From assembly GCA_001304015.1 (NCBI GenBank), contig LJUY01000001.1:62001-126000 (forward strand): 64,000 nt of DNA, in the 5' to 3' direction. The stretch is from a candidate division Zixibacteria bacterium SM23_81. GTDB taxonomy: Bacteria > SM23-81. Both the position numbers and the translations under genes were made by a program. The notes under the pieces were generated by a model. That model ran no database searches. It was not told where the DNA came from and saw nothing but the letters and a program-made list of their open reading frames with translations. Shown in pieces: positions 16,960-27,053 of the stretch; position 1 is the stretch's first letter; every line of letters starts with the position of its first letter.

Positions 16960-19571
16960 CGCATGCCAGCGAGGAGCTAGGGCAGAAGATTCATAGTATT
17001 TTGCCTCTGGTAACTAAGCCCAATCAATATTTAGGCAATGAGTTAAACATCTGTTCCAAGAAACATTCTGAGGTTGATCTCCGGGTTGTGCTGGCCTATC
17101 CCGATAGCTATACCATCGGGATGTCTCATCTGGGTCTCAGAATTCTGTACCACATACTGAACAGAAGGGACGATGTTCTCGTCGAACGGGCTTTTGCGCC
17201 ATGGGTGGACATGGAGAGTCAGATGCGAAAGAGGGGGATCCCCCTCTTTTCGTTAGAATCCCATACCCCCCTTGGTGAGTTTGACCTGCTGGGATTCACT
17301 CTTCAGTATGAACTGAACTTCACAAATCTGCTCAACATGTTAGATTTAGCGCAGATACCTCTGCGCACTGGGGAACGAGATGGGCGTCATCCTGTGGTCG
17401 TCGCCGGCGGGTCATGTGCTTCTAACCCAGAGCCTCTGGCTGAGTTCGTGGACGCCTTCGTCATCGGGGATGGGGAGGTGGTGGTGGAGGAGCTGGTCGA
17501 TCTGCTTATCCGCAGCAAGAGGGAAAGGTGGAGCCGGCGAGAGCTGTTGTTATGTCTGGCAGACCTTGAGGGAGTGTATGTACCCTCTCTCTATCGCGCT
17601 GAATATGACCAAGCCGGACAGTTTCAGGCCCTCACTTCCTTAGACCATTCTGTGTCCTTCAAAGTGAAGGCCAGGGTAATTGAGCACTTAGATCTGAAAA
17701 ACTATCCAGATCGTCCTCTGGTGCCGACGACCGAGATTGCTCACGACCGACTGAGCGTTGAAATCATGCGGGGATGCACACGGGGATGTCGCTACTGTCA
17801 CGCCGGCATGATCTATCGTCCCCTTAGAGAGAAGTCACCTGAGGACGTCTTACAAGAGGTAGTTTCAGGCATCGCCAACAGCGGTTGGGATGAAATCTCT
17901 CTGGTTTCTCTTTCAAGCTCCGACTATAGCTGTTTGCACCCTCTGGTTTCCGAGATCAATCGAGCTCTGACCAATAAGATGGTGGCCCTTTCTTTGCCCT
18001 CTATGCGACCGGAGACCTTTTCTGACAAGTTGGCCCAAGCCATCAAGGATGTGCGCAGAACTGGCCTTACCTTTGCCCCGGAAGCGGGGACTCAGCGTTT
18101 GCGCAAGGTCATCAACAAGAGTTTTCAGGAAGAGGATCTTCTGGAGACCATGCGCATCGCCTTTGAAAATGGATGGGAATCTCTCAAGCTGTATTTTATG
18201 ATTGGCCTGCCTACCGAGACTCAAGCCGATCTGGACGGCATCGTCGATCTGGGCAGCAAGGTTCATCGCATCAGCCAGAGGAGGGGCAGGAAAGACATCA
18301 ACGTGAGCATCTCACCGTTCACCCCCAAACCCCACACGCCCTTTCAGTGGGAGAGACAAGATTCCGTTGAGGTCTTGGCCCAAAAATCCAGATACCTGAA
18401 ATCTCGCCTTCCCCACCGAGGGATGCGCGTAAAATGGAGAGATCCTCACGTCTCATTCTTGGAGGGCGTCTTTGCCCGAGGCGATCGTAAACTGTGCAAA
18501 GTGCTGGCCTTGGCTTGGCAAGCAGGCTGCACCTTTGACAGTTGGTCGGAGCGGTTCCATTTTTCTCGCTGGGCCTCAGCTTTTTCCCGAGCTGGTGTCG
18601 ATGCGCAACGCTATGTGGCCGAATGGCCATTAGATAGGCCTCTACCATGGGATCATATCGATTATGGGGTTCGTCGGCAATTTCTCTTGCAGGAAAGGCA
18701 AAGAGCACTGCATGGCCAATTAACGGCAGACTGCCGTTCCGGTCGTTGTCTCAAGTGTGGCGTGCACCAGGAGGGAGGCCTCAAAAGAAAACCGGCTCTG
18801 GAGAGAGCTCAGACACTTGCGGTGAAAATCCAGCCCACTTATGGTCGCAAGAAGAAGATTCGGGCGCGGGGGAGGCCCCAAATAGCTCGGACCAGAATGC
18901 GGGTTCGTTATGCCAAGAGAACTCCTCTTCAATACCTTTCCCACCTGGACCTGATCCGCCTGTTTGAACGAGCTATTCGGCGAGCTGATCTGCCCATCGC
19001 TTATAGCGAGGGGTTTCACCCCCATCCCAAGATCGCTTTTGGGCCTCCTCTTCCCCTGGGATTGACCAGCCAGGCGGAGTATTTGGACATACAATTTGCC
19101 AAGCCCATGGTGGGGGACCTGACCTACAAATTGGGTTCTAATTTGCCCCCAGGTGTTGAGATTTTGGCCACCAAGGCGATATTTCGCAAAACGGAATCCC
19201 TGACGGCAGCCATTAACGTAGCTGAGTATCGAGCGGAGCTGAAAGATATTCATACGCCCGATAACTTCCAAGAAGTTCTGACCCGCCTGCTGGAGGATAA
19301 TCATCTGTCTGTTCGGCGGGTGACTCCTAAGGAGTCCAAGAAGGTCGACATAAGGGAGCACATCTTAGAAGTAAAACTTGAAGGTTCAAAAGAAAGGGAG
19401 ATCCTGAGCATGCGATTGAGAGTGGGGCAGAGTGGCCATGCACGTCCCCGTGAGATTCTGGCTGCGATCTTGAGCCACTCCGACGAGGAGCTTTTAAGGA
19501 TTCCCATCCAGAGGACAGGGTTGTTTATCGAGAGAAATGGGCAGCTGATCTCTCCTCTGGATGTCGTTTGA
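16932..19571 (+). CDS. Radical SAM protein with fused C-terminal DUF2344 domain
   Basis: This 879-residue fusion joins a B12-binding-like/radical SAM module (TIGR03960 type, about residues 25-600) to a DUF2344 (TIGR03936) domain (about 655-870). The radical SAM cluster motif is MRGCTRGCRYCHAG near residue 280; EAGTQRLRKVINKS follows near residue 382. The C-terminal domain shows PLQYLSHLDLIRLFERA and AYSEGFHPHPKIAFGPPLPLG. In other genomes the two parts occur as neighbouring or fused genes next to rng and rplU, as here. Substrate and product are unknown. The start is uncertain: the ATG at 16932 overlaps the preceding gene, and a TTG near 16999 would give the usual family N-terminus (ILPLVTKPNQYLG). 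Confidence 0.9.
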   Translation: MQQQGDLRIAHASEELGQKIHSILPLVTKPNQYLGNELNICSKKHSEVDLRVVLAYPDSYTIGMSHLGLRILYHILNRRDDVLVERAFAPWVDMESQMRKRGIPLFSLESHTPLGEFDLLGFTLQYELNFTNLLNMLDLAQIPLRTGERDGRHPVVVAGGSCASNPEPLAEFVDAFVIGDGEVVVEELVDLLIRSKRERWSRRELLLCLADLEGVYVPSLYRAEYDQAGQFQALTSLDHSVSFKVKARVIEHLDLKNYPDRPLVPTTEIAHDRLSVEIMRGCTRGCRYCHAGMIYRPLREKSPEDVLQEVVSGIANSGWDEISLVSLSSSDYSCLHPLVSEINRALTNKMVALSLPSMRPETFSDKLAQAIKDVRRTGLTFAPEAGTQRLRKVINKSFQEEDLLETMRIAFENGWESLKLYFMIGLPTETQADLDGIVDLGSKVHRISQRRGRKDINVSISPFTPKPHTPFQWERQDSVEVLAQKSRYLKSRLPHRGMRVKWRDPHVSFLEGVFARGDRKLCKVLALAWQAGCTFDSWSERFHFSRWASAFSRAGVDAQRYVAEWPLDRPLPWDHIDYGVRRQFLLQERQRALHGQLTADCRSGRCLKCGVHQEGGLKRKPALERAQTLAVKIQPTYGRKKKIRARGRPQIARTRMRVRYAKRTPLQYLSHLDLIRLFERAIRRADLPIAYSEGFHPHPKIAFGPPLPLGLTSQAEYLDIQFAKPMVGDLTYKLGSNLPPGVEILATKAIFRKTESLTAAINVAEYRAELKDIHTPDNFQEVLTRLLEDNHLSVRRVTPKESKKVDIREHILEVKLEGSKEREILSMRLRVGQSGHARPREILAAILSHSDEELLRIPIQRTGLFIERNGQLISPLDVV

Positions 19572-19612
19572 GAGAGACCTCCGCGTTCTTCCTTAAGAGG
19601 AGAGAAATTCTG

Positions 19613-21148
19613 GTGCATAATGAGATCGTGATCAATGTGGCCATTAACGAGACCAGAATTGCCATGCTTGAGGATGGTCATCTGGTAGAGCTTTGGGTGG
19701 AAAGACCGGAAAAAGAGCGCATGGTGGGCCACATTTATAAGGGCGTGGCCACCTCTATACTACCCGGTATGCAAGCGGCTTTTGTGGATATCGGGCTCCT
19801 CAAGAGAGCATTTCTTCACGCCTCCGATATAGATAATTCAGCCGTCGAATTTAGCAGTTTTGTGGACATGCCCGCCGAGGATGAATTTCTGGAACGACCT
19901 CGGGGACGAGGTGTTCCCATTCAAAACCTCTTACAAAAGGGTCAAGAGATCTTAGTTCAAGTTATAAAGGAGCAGATTGGGACGAAAGGTCCCCGGGTGA
20001 CCTCTCAAATTTCACTTCCTGGACGTTTTTTAGTCTTGATCCCCAAGGAGGAACATGTGGGGGTGTCCCGCAAAATCGAGGCCTGGTCGGAGAGGAAACG
20101 GCTGAAGAGATTAGTGGCCAACTTGAGGCCCCAGGGCTTTGGTCTCATTGTGAGAACCATTGGCAAGGACAAAACAGAAAAAGAATTCCGGCAAGATATC
20201 CACAATCTGATGAAGACCTGGAAGCGAATCAAACAGCGTGCAGAGAAAGTGAAAAGCCCCGCTCTGGTTCATCGAGAAATGGGCATTACCTCCAGTCTGA
20301 TTCGAGATCTGTTCTCTGAGGATATCGACCACTTAGTGTTGGATTCACAAAAGGAATACGACGAGATCATCTCCTATCTTAAGGTTGTTTCTCCAGATCT
20401 CTGCACTCGAGTGGATCTCTACACCGAGAGCGTCCCCATTTTTGATGCCTATCACATCGAGTCCGAAATTGACAAGACGTTCCATCGTAAGATCTGGTTG
20501 AAAAAGGGAGGCTATATCGTCATAGATCACACTGAGGCATTGGTGACTATCGACGTGAATACTGGGCGCTACGTGGGCAAAGGAAATCAAGCCGAAACCG
20601 TTCTGCGGACTAACTTAGAAGCAGCCAACGAGATTGCTCGACAACTGCGATTGCGGGATATCGGGGGTATCATCGTCATCGATTTCATCGATATGGAGGA
20701 CTCTCGCCACAAGCGAATGGTTTTGTCCGAGCTGAAAAAAACTCTCAAGAGAGATCGCGCTAAGACCTCGCTTTCAGAAATGAGCGAGTTTGGCTTGGTG
20801 GAGATGACCCGGCAGCGGGTTCGCCCCAGTCTTATTCACACTTTCAGCGATGCTTGCCCAACCTGCGATGGGACGGGCCGAGTGACGTCCATCATGACCG
20901 TGGTGACCAGAATCGATCGTTGGCTAAAGAGAGCCAAGGTAAACTCCACGGAGAAGCGTTTCCTTTTCATAGTTCACCCACTTGTACGCGAGCTCTTGCT
21001 CAAAAACAGAGAGGAACAGGTGGCCAGGCTTCGGCGACAATATCGTTTTCGAATACAGGTGGAAGGCGATTCCACCTTGAATATGGATCAATATAGGGTT
21101 TTTTCTTTGAGTTCCCAAAGGGATATCACCGACCAATTTAAGGCTTGA
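19613..21148 (+). CDS. rng: Ribonuclease G/E family endoribonuclease
   Basis: This single-strand-specific endoribonuclease acts in rRNA and mRNA processing. The 511-residue protein has an S1 RNA-binding domain (about residues 35-130), the catalytic magnesium-binding aspartates in TIDVNTGRYVG and GGIIVIDFIDMED, and the zinc-link CPTCDGTGR near the end. The long acidic scaffold tail of RNase E is absent, so RNase G is the better name. The GTG start is chosen over a TTG 45 bases upstream, because it gives the family N-terminus EIVINVAINETRIAMLEDG and has AGGAG ten bases before it. The rplU promoter overlaps its stop codon. Confidence 0.93.
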   Translation: MHNEIVINVAINETRIAMLEDGHLVELWVERPEKERMVGHIYKGVATSILPGMQAAFVDIGLLKRAFLHASDIDNSAVEFSSFVDMPAEDEFLERPRGRGVPIQNLLQKGQEILVQVIKEQIGTKGPRVTSQISLPGRFLVLIPKEEHVGVSRKIEAWSERKRLKRLVANLRPQGFGLIVRTIGKDKTEKEFRQDIHNLMKTWKRIKQRAEKVKSPALVHREMGITSSLIRDLFSEDIDHLVLDSQKEYDEIISYLKVVSPDLCTRVDLYTESVPIFDAYHIESEIDKTFHRKIWLKKGGYIVIDHTEALVTIDVNTGRYVGKGNQAETVLRTNLEAANEIARQLRLRDIGGIIVIDFIDMEDSRHKRMVLSELKKTLKRDRAKTSLSEMSEFGLVEMTRQRVRPSLIHTFSDACPTCDGTGRVTSIMTVVTRIDRWLKRAKVNSTEKRFLFIVHPLVRELLLKNREEQVARLRRQYRFRIQVEGDSTLNMDQYRVFSLSSQRDITDQFKA

Positions 21149-21172
21149 CAATCCCCATGGAGATGTTATATT
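21145..21172 (+). promoter_or_regulatory. Promoter for rplU overlapping the rng stop codon
   Basis: TTGACA (21145-21150) and TATATT (21167-21172) are separated by 16 bases, with an extended TG two bases before the -10 box. The -35 box overlaps the rng stop codon. The predicted leader before rplU is about 50 bases. Confidence 0.75.
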
Positions 21173-21228
21173 GGTTAGCGCCTTATGGGGAGATCTCTCG
21201 TTCACCAAATCGCACGAGGAGCTGTCTT

Positions 21229-21552
21229 ATGTATGCCATCGTTGAGACGGGAGGGATGCAATTCAAAGTTTTTCCCCGTCACATTATCAGGGTTCCCAAA
21301 CTTGATGTAGAGGAGGGCAAAAGGATTAACCTGGAGAAGGTGTTGCTTCTTCAAGACGGGAAAAAAACCTTGATCGGGTCACCTGAGGTGAAAGGCGCCA
21401 AGGTCATCGCTGAGGTTCTCAGTCATGGAAAAGAGGGTAAAGTGGTCGTCTTTAAAATGAAGAAAAGGAAAAACTACCGTCGCAAAAGAGGTCATCGCCA
21501 ATCCTATACCGATCTCCTTATCAAAGAGGTGCTCGGACCCAAGAAGACTTGA
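21229..21552 (+). CDS. rplU: 50S ribosomal protein L21
   Basis: L21 is a 23S rRNA-binding protein of the large subunit. The 107-residue protein starts MYAIVETGGMQFKV and contains VLLLQDGKKTLIGSP and the basic C-terminal KMKKRKNYRRKRGHRQSYTD block typical of L21. The ATG is chosen because GAGGAG precedes it and the N-terminus is canonical, although the frame stays open 84 bases upstream. The usual partner rpmA (L27) does not follow; bamA follows instead. Confidence 0.96.
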   Translation: MYAIVETGGMQFKVFPRHIIRVPKLDVEEGKRINLEKVLLLQDGKKTLIGSPEVKGAKVIAEVLSHGKEGKVVVFKMKKRKNYRRKRGHRQSYTDLLIKEVLGPKKT

Positions 21553-21591
21553 AGGGTCTCGGTATCCAATCATAGTGTGGTGAGAATTACT

Positions 21592-23883
21592 ATGAATGAG
21601 AAAAGAAAATGCTGTTTATTTCTGACCGCCCGAATATTGTTGCTCGCGCCGACCATCATCCTGCTGGCTACCTCTCTTTCCGCTCAAGAGGGTTTGGTGA
21701 CAGATCTGGTTGTTCGGGGTAACACCCATGCTGACTCGGCTCTCATTGTGAACACAGCTGGCCTTAAAATTGGAGACGAGATCAATCCCGATGTAATTCA
21801 ACAAGTTATCCGAGGTCTCTATTCATTGGGATTATTCTCTGATGTGCAGGTAGAGGCCAAACCCCTGGAGGAAGGAGTGCAGTTGGCTTTGGTGGTGGAG
21901 GAGTTCCCTGTGCTGGAGAAATTGGTTGTGTCCGGTCATGATAAAGTGGACTTGGAGGATATCACAACCGTCATCGGGTTGGGGGAGGGACAGATTGTCG
22001 GTCCGGCCACCATCCAACAAAGAGGACAAAAAATTAAAGAGCTTTATGAATCTAAAGGATATCTTCTGACCACCGTCGAGGCTCAAGTCGCCGACGGCGA
22101 GCTCGAGGGACGCATCGTTCTGACCTACCTCATTCGTGAAGGTCATAAGGTACACGTGAAGAAAATTGAGGTGCAGGGCAATGAGGCCATCTCCGATAGC
22201 AAAATCAAAAAGGTCATGGACACGAAGGAGAAGCGATGGTGGCGAAGCGGAAAGTTCGATAGGGAGAAGTACGAAGAGGACAAAACAAAGATTGCCGAAT
22301 TCTATCGTAAGGAGGGATATATCGACGCCGCCGTCGTCTCGGACTCTCTTTGGTATAGCCCTTCTAAAAAAGACCTTTTCATCAGCCTAACCGTTGCGGA
22401 GGGAAAACGGTATCGGGTTGGTGAGATGACTCTGCAGGGGAATACACTGTTTTCCCACGACGAATTACGGAATAAGTTTAATCTCCAAGCGGGCGACATC
22501 TACGATCAGGAAAAGTACGACGAAACTTTGGCAAATTTATATACAGCCTACCAAGAACAAGGTTATCTTTACACCCAGGTGGTGGACCGGCGAGTGCCCA
22601 GCGACTCTCTGGTGAACATCGACTTCAACATCATCGAAGGCACCCCAGCGCGTGTCCATAAGATTCACATCACCGGCAACACGAAGACGAAAGAGAAGGT
22701 TATCCGGCGAGAGTTGGTGATCAAGCCCGGCCAGGTCTTCAAAAGATCGGCCTTTCTGAGGAGCCACAGAGAGGTCTATTATCTTAATTTCTTTAGCAAC
22801 GTTGTCCCAGATTACCAAACCTTGCCCAACGGAGATATCGACCTCATCTTTCGGGTAGAGGAGAAACCCACGGGGCAGGCTCAGGTAGGCGTGGGCTACA
22901 GTGAGAGAGATAAGCTCGTGGGCACCATCGGTCTGGGCATCCCCAACTTATTCGGCAACGGCCAGAGATTAGATTTTACTTGGGATTTTGGAAAGGTGCG
23001 GCAGAATGTGCGTATTGGTTTCACAGAACCGTGGCTCTTCGACACGCCCACAAGTGCCGGATTCGACCTCTATCAATCCAGCAGGCGGTGGACAAATTAT
23101 TACACTGAAGTCCGCAGGGGCGGTGACCTGAGAATCGGTAGGAGGTTGTCTTGGCCGGATGATTACTTTAGAATCTACTGGAAGTATCGGCTAGAAGATG
23201 TTGAGTATACTGATTTTGCCTCATCCTATGATCCGCCAGCGGCATATGACCTTTCATTGATTAAGTGGCCCCAACGGACCAGCAGCACCACGATCACATT
23301 GATTAGAGATAGTCGTGACCTGCCAGAATTCGCCACAATGGGTTCTGTGCATTCTTTAAGTTCAGAATTCGCAGGGGGCTTCCTCAGTGGGGATGTGGAC
23401 TATCACAAACACATTTTTGACTCTGCATGGTACTTCAGGAACTTTTGGAATCTTACCTTGATGTTTAAAACACGCCTGGGCATCGTCGATACTTACAAAA
23501 GCTCACAAACTGTTCCTTTCAGCGAACGCTTTATGCCTGGGGGCACAAGCTACGACGGAATGATCAGGGGATACGATAACCGCTCTGTGGGCCCGAGACA
23601 AGACAACACCGAAATAGGTGGCAAAACCATGCTTATCTTCACGCTGGAGTATCAGTTTCCCGTCGTCCAACAGCAAATCTACGCACTTTTCTTTGCAGAC
23701 GCGGGGAATGCTTGGAGGAGCGTGGGCGAAACAGACCTCACCGATCTGAAGCGATCGGCGGGGGTGGGGGTCAGGATCGTCGCTCCCATGCTGGGGGTAA
23801 TCGGATTCGATATGGCTTACGGTTTTGACAACGAATTTGGTGGCGAGTGGCACCCGCATTTCCAATTGGGCACCTCTTTTTAA
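21592..23883 (+). CDS. bamA: Outer membrane protein assembly factor BamA
   Basis: BamA inserts beta-barrel proteins into the outer membrane. The 763-residue precursor has a signal peptide ending near SLSAQE, five POTRA domains (about residues 35-420, each with a turn such as VVRGNTHADS, VVSGHDKVD, EVQGNEAISD, TLQGNTLFSH or HITGNTKTKE) and an Omp85 barrel with the RGYDNRSVGP motif near residue 665 of the L6 loop. It ends in phenylalanine, as expected for Bam substrates. The ATG is preferred over a GTG 15 bases upstream because GGTGAG lies seven bases before it. It begins an outer-membrane biogenesis cluster. Confidence 0.97.
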   Translation: MNEKRKCCLFLTARILLLAPTIILLATSLSAQEGLVTDLVVRGNTHADSALIVNTAGLKIGDEINPDVIQQVIRGLYSLGLFSDVQVEAKPLEEGVQLALVVEEFPVLEKLVVSGHDKVDLEDITTVIGLGEGQIVGPATIQQRGQKIKELYESKGYLLTTVEAQVADGELEGRIVLTYLIREGHKVHVKKIEVQGNEAISDSKIKKVMDTKEKRWWRSGKFDREKYEEDKTKIAEFYRKEGYIDAAVVSDSLWYSPSKKDLFISLTVAEGKRYRVGEMTLQGNTLFSHDELRNKFNLQAGDIYDQEKYDETLANLYTAYQEQGYLYTQVVDRRVPSDSLVNIDFNIIEGTPARVHKIHITGNTKTKEKVIRRELVIKPGQVFKRSAFLRSHREVYYLNFFSNVVPDYQTLPNGDIDLIFRVEEKPTGQAQVGVGYSERDKLVGTIGLGIPNLFGNGQRLDFTWDFGKVRQNVRIGFTEPWLFDTPTSAGFDLYQSSRRWTNYYTEVRRGGDLRIGRRLSWPDDYFRIYWKYRLEDVEYTDFASSYDPPAAYDLSLIKWPQRTSSTTITLIRDSRDLPEFATMGSVHSLSSEFAGGFLSGDVDYHKHIFDSAWYFRNFWNLTLMFKTRLGIVDTYKSSQTVPFSERFMPGGTSYDGMIRGYDNRSVGPRQDNTEIGGKTMLIFTLEYQFPVVQQQIYALFFADAGNAWRSVGETDLTDLKRSAGVGVRIVAPMLGVIGFDMAYGFDNEFGGEWHPHFQLGTSF

Positions 23884-24003
23884 CACGGCCGCTTGACCTA
23901 GAGCTTCTGGGAAGCTGTTGCTGCACAGGAGTGTTTTGGACTTGTGGAGATGGTGATTTTTTATTTTGGGCATTTATAGCTCCTATCAAAGGAGGAATAC
24001 AGA

Positions 24004-24573
24004 ATGTTCATGATACGGATGTTAAAGGCTGGATTTGTCGCGGGCTTGATGCTCTCTTTGGTCCTTTTTACCTCGGCGCTGGCTGACGAGATGAAATTTG
24101 GGTATGTGAACTCCGCTGAGATCTTTTCCAGATACAAATCCTTTGCCGATGCGCAACAGAAGTTCAACAAAGAAGTCGAGGATTGGCAAAACAAAGCCCA
24201 AACCATGAAGTCCGAAGTGGATAGCTTAGCGTTATACCTCAAAGGGGAAACGGATGTCATTCCACCCCGACTTCCCTTTCAAGCCCTCAGCGAGAACAAA
24301 CAGAGGGAGAAACAAGAGGAATACAAAGCGAAAGAAGCCGCCTACCTGGAATATGTGAACACCATCTTCGGCCCCGATGGCACAGCGGAGCGCAGAAATG
24401 CCGAGTTAACGCAGCCCATACTCGACAAAATTAATAGCATCATCGCCAAAATTGCCCAGGATGAGGATTATGCATTCGTATTTGACGCCGTCGGTGGTGC
24501 TATCGCTTACGCCGCACCTAAATATGACCTCACCGAGACAGTAATCGATGAGCTGAATAAAGAGATCGAGTAA
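24004..24573 (+). CDS. OmpH/Skp-family periplasmic chaperone
   Basis: The 189-residue precursor has a signal peptide (cleavage near SALADE) and then the OmpH/Skp pattern: a short strand FGYVNSAEIFSRY, a long charged helical arm (about residues 50-125, predicted coiled coil) and a C-terminal strand region with YAFVFDAVGGAIAYAAPKYDLTETVI. Skp escorts unfolded outer-membrane proteins through the periplasm to BamA. Its placement between bamA and lpxD is the classical arrangement. AAAGGAGG precedes the start by eight bases. Confidence 0.92.
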   Translation: MFMIRMLKAGFVAGLMLSLVLFTSALADEMKFGYVNSAEIFSRYKSFADAQQKFNKEVEDWQNKAQTMKSEVDSLALYLKGETDVIPPRLPFQALSENKQREKQEEYKAKEAAYLEYVNTIFGPDGTAERRNAELTQPILDKINSIIAKIAQDEDYAFVFDAVGGAIAYAAPKYDLTETVIDELNKEIE

Positions 24574-24597
24574 GGCACCTCGCCGTCAGAGGAATCC

Positions 24598-25623
24598 ATG
24601 GTCAAGACGGTAGCGGAAATAGCTCGCTTTCTCGATGGCCAACTCGTGGGAGATGGCACCGCCCAGATCAGCGCCGTCTCGGGAATCGCTGAAGCCAAGC
24701 CAGGAGAGATCACCTTTCTTGCCACCCCTCAATACCACCGTTTCCTGAGAACTACCGCTGCCTCAGCAGTCATCGTTCCTCCATCCGTTGAGTTTCCCCA
24801 GAAAACTTTGATCCGCGTGCACGATCCTCGCCTAGCTTTTGCCAGAGTGATGAGGCTTTTTTATGCATGCTTTCCCGAGGGGCCTCAGGGTATACACCAA
24901 ACAGCGGTGATAGGCCAGAGGGTGAATCTGGGGCATGGAGTGAACATTGGAGCCTTGGTTTGCATAGAGGACCAGGTCACCGTTGGCGATGACGTGACCA
25001 TCTTTCCCGGTGTGTTCATCGGCAGAGAATCGCAGATAGGGTCGGGCACAGTCATCTATGCCAATGCTACCATACGTGAGCAGACGGTTATAGGCAAAAA
25101 TGTCATCATCCACAGTGGCACTGTCATAGGCAGTGATGGCTTCGGATACGCCAAACAGGGGGATAAACACCTGAAAATACCGCAGAAAGGCATTGTGGTT
25201 ATTGAGGATGAAGTGGAGATAGGGGCCAATGTGGCCATCGACCGGGCTACCTTGGGAGCGACCCGTATCGGCAGGGGGGCCAAAATCGATAACCTGGTCC
25301 AGCTCGGCCACAATGTGGTCATTGGGCCTCATTGTTTGGTAGTGGCCCAAGTGGGCATATCCGGCAGCACGGAAATCGGATCTGGAGTCATTTTGGCAGG
25401 CCAAGTCGGCCTGGTGGGCCATATCAAGATAGGAGACGATAGCATCATCGGTGCCCAGTCAGGTGTTCGTAAATCGGTACCACCTGGCTCTGTGCTTTTC
25501 GGGTACCCTGCTCGGCCTCATGTAAAGGCAAAACGCATAGAGGCCTGCCTGAATCGTCTCCCGGAGCTATTTAAGAAGGTAAACGCTTTGGAAAGGGCAC
25601 TGAAGCTCCTTAAGAGGAAGTAG
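24598..25623 (+). CDS. lpxD: UDP-3-O-acylglucosamine N-acyltransferase LpxD
   Basis: LpxD adds the second acyl chain to UDP-3-O-acyl-glucosamine in lipid A synthesis. The 341-residue protein has an N-terminal uridine-binding domain (about 1-100, with [11 protein letters not shown]) and a left-handed beta-helix of hexapeptide repeats (about 100-290), including the conserved [13 protein letters not shown] and the catalytic-histidine segment QLGHNVVIG, followed by a C-terminal helix. The stop is one base away from lpxC-fabZ, indicating an operon. Confidence 0.96.
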   Translation: MVKTVAEIARFLDGQLVGDGTAQISAVSGIAEAKPGEITFLATPQYHRFLRTTAASAVIVPPSVEFPQKTLIRVHDPRLAFARVMRLFYACFPEGPQGIHQTAVIGQRVNLGHGVNIGALVCIEDQVTVGDDVTIFPGVFIGRESQIGSGTVIYANATIREQTVIGKNVIIHSGTVIGSDGFGYAKQGDKHLKIPQKGIVVIEDEVEIGANVAIDRATLGATRIGRGAKIDNLVQLGHNVVIGPHCLVVAQVGISGSTEIGSGVILAGQVGLVGHIKIGDDSIIGAQSGVRKSVPPGSVLFGYPARPHVKAKRIEACLNRLPELFKKVNALERALKLLKRK

Positions 25624-25624
25624 C

Positions 25625-27022
25625 ATGACCACGCTTACCAGAACCATTAAAAAACCGGTCTCCTATTCGGGAATCGGCCTCCATACGGGAAACAAGACGA
25701 CCATCACCTTTCGACCTGCCGCCGTGAACTCAGGAGTCACGTTTGTGCGCACAGACCTGCCTGAGCGTCCGGAGATTTCGGCGACCATCGAGCACGTGAC
25801 GGGCCTAGAGAGAGGAACAACCCTCGGCAAGGACGAGGCTAGAATTCACACCGTGGAGCACGTCCTGGCCGCTCTGGGAGGCCTTCAGATTGACAACCTC
25901 TTTGTGGAGTTGGACGCCAATGAACCGCCGGTGGGAGATGGGAGCTCAAAGCCTTTTGTGGACGCTCTGCTGAAGGCGGGCATTTTGGAACAGGATGTCC
26001 CCAAAGAATTTATGGAGATCGACACACCCATTTGGTATTCAAAAAAGAAAGAGAAGGGTGTTGAGTTGGTAGCCTTGCCCTCGGACGATTTTATGATCAC
26101 TTTCATGGTCGATTACAAACACCCAGCCCTGGGCACTCAATACACGGCCATGTATTCCCTGGAGAAAGAATTTGTCAAAGAGTTCGCCCCAGCCAGGACT
26201 TTCGGTTTTCTCCACGAAGTTGAGGCGCTAAAAGAACAGGGTTTGATAAAGGGAGGCACCCTGGATAATGCCTTGGTGGTGGGCGACCATGAGGTCGACG
26301 AAAAGGAGCTGGTCTATTTACAGAAGCTATTTGGTTTGAAGGATAGGGTGTTTATGGGCGAAAATGGTTTCCTAAATAACGCCCAGCTCCGTTTTCCCAA
26401 TGAACCTTGTCGGCATAAAGCTCTGGATTTAATTGGAGATCTCTTTCTTTTGGGTGTTCCCCTCAAGGCCCACGTTCTGGCAGCTCGCTCTGGTCACGCG
26501 GCTAATGTGGCTCTGGTGAAGGAAATTCGTAAGGTTTACGAGAAAAAACGCCTCCTCTCAAAATACCAGGGCAAGAAGACAGGGCAGTATCAGCTTGACA
26601 GTCAGGCTATCAGAAAGATCTTACCCCACCGGTACCCATTCCTGCTTATCGATAGGATCATCGATTTAGAGAGCAGCAAACGGGTGGTGGCCATCAAGAA
26701 TGTCACTGCAAATGAGCCCTTTTTCCAAGGACACTTCCCAAGCCATCCCATCATGCCCGGTGTGCTGATTATCGAGGCGATGGCGCAGGCAGGTGGCGTT
26801 TTGCTGCTCAACACGGTGAAGGATCCCGAGGATAAACTGGTTTATTTCACGGCCATCGATAAGGTCCGCTTGCGCAAGCCGGTGATGCCGGGTGATCAGA
26901 TTCGGTTTGAGCTAGAGATGCTTCAATTTCGCCTTAGCCGGTGTAAGATGGTGGGCAAAGCTTTCGTAGAAGGTCAACTAGTGGCTGAGGGAGAACTCAT
27001 GGCCGCCGTGGTACCACGATGA
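25625..27022 (+). CDS. Bifunctional LpxC deacetylase / FabZ dehydratase fusion
   Basis: The 465-residue protein joins two enzymes. Residues about 1-295 are LpxC, the zinc-dependent UDP-3-O-acyl-GlcNAc deacetylase, with [13 protein letters not shown] (zinc histidines), [32 protein letters not shown] and the late AARSGHAAN segment. Residues about 320-465 are FabZ, the 3-hydroxyacyl-ACP dehydratase, with [13 protein letters not shown], the hot-dog-fold catalytic histidine in [13 protein letters not shown] and EAMAQAGG. This fusion is known from Bacteroidetes, Chlorobi and related groups and is the best lineage marker in the window. It links the first committed lipid A step with fatty acid synthesis. 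Confidence 0.97.
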   Translation: MTTLTRTIKKPVSYSGIGLHTGNKTTITFRPAAVNSGVTFVRTDLPERPEISATIEHVTGLERGTTLGKDEARIHTVEHVLAALGGLQIDNLFVELDANEPPVGDGSSKPFVDALLKAGILEQDVPKEFMEIDTPIWYSKKKEKGVELVALPSDDFMITFMVDYKHPALGTQYTAMYSLEKEFVKEFAPARTFGFLHEVEALKEQGLIKGGTLDNALVVGDHEVDEKELVYLQKLFGLKDRVFMGENGFLNNAQLRFPNEPCRHKALDLIGDLFLLGVPLKAHVLAARSGHAANVALVKEIRKVYEKKRLLSKYQGKKTGQYQLDSQAIRKILPHRYPFLLIDRIIDLESSKRVVAIKNVTANEPFFQGHFPSHPIMPGVLIIEAMAQAGGVLLLNTVKDPEDKLVYFTAIDKVRLRKPVMPGDQIRFELEMLQFRLSRCKMVGKAFVEGQLVAEGELMAAVVPR

Positions 27023-27053
27023 ATTTTTCGATGAGGAGGCCAGAGAGGAATCG

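Noticed and set aside
21145-21228. Longer L21 start at 21145
   Set aside because: The upstream 28 codons coincide with the promoter and do not resemble L21. ATG 21229 has GAGGAG and gives the canonical N-terminus.
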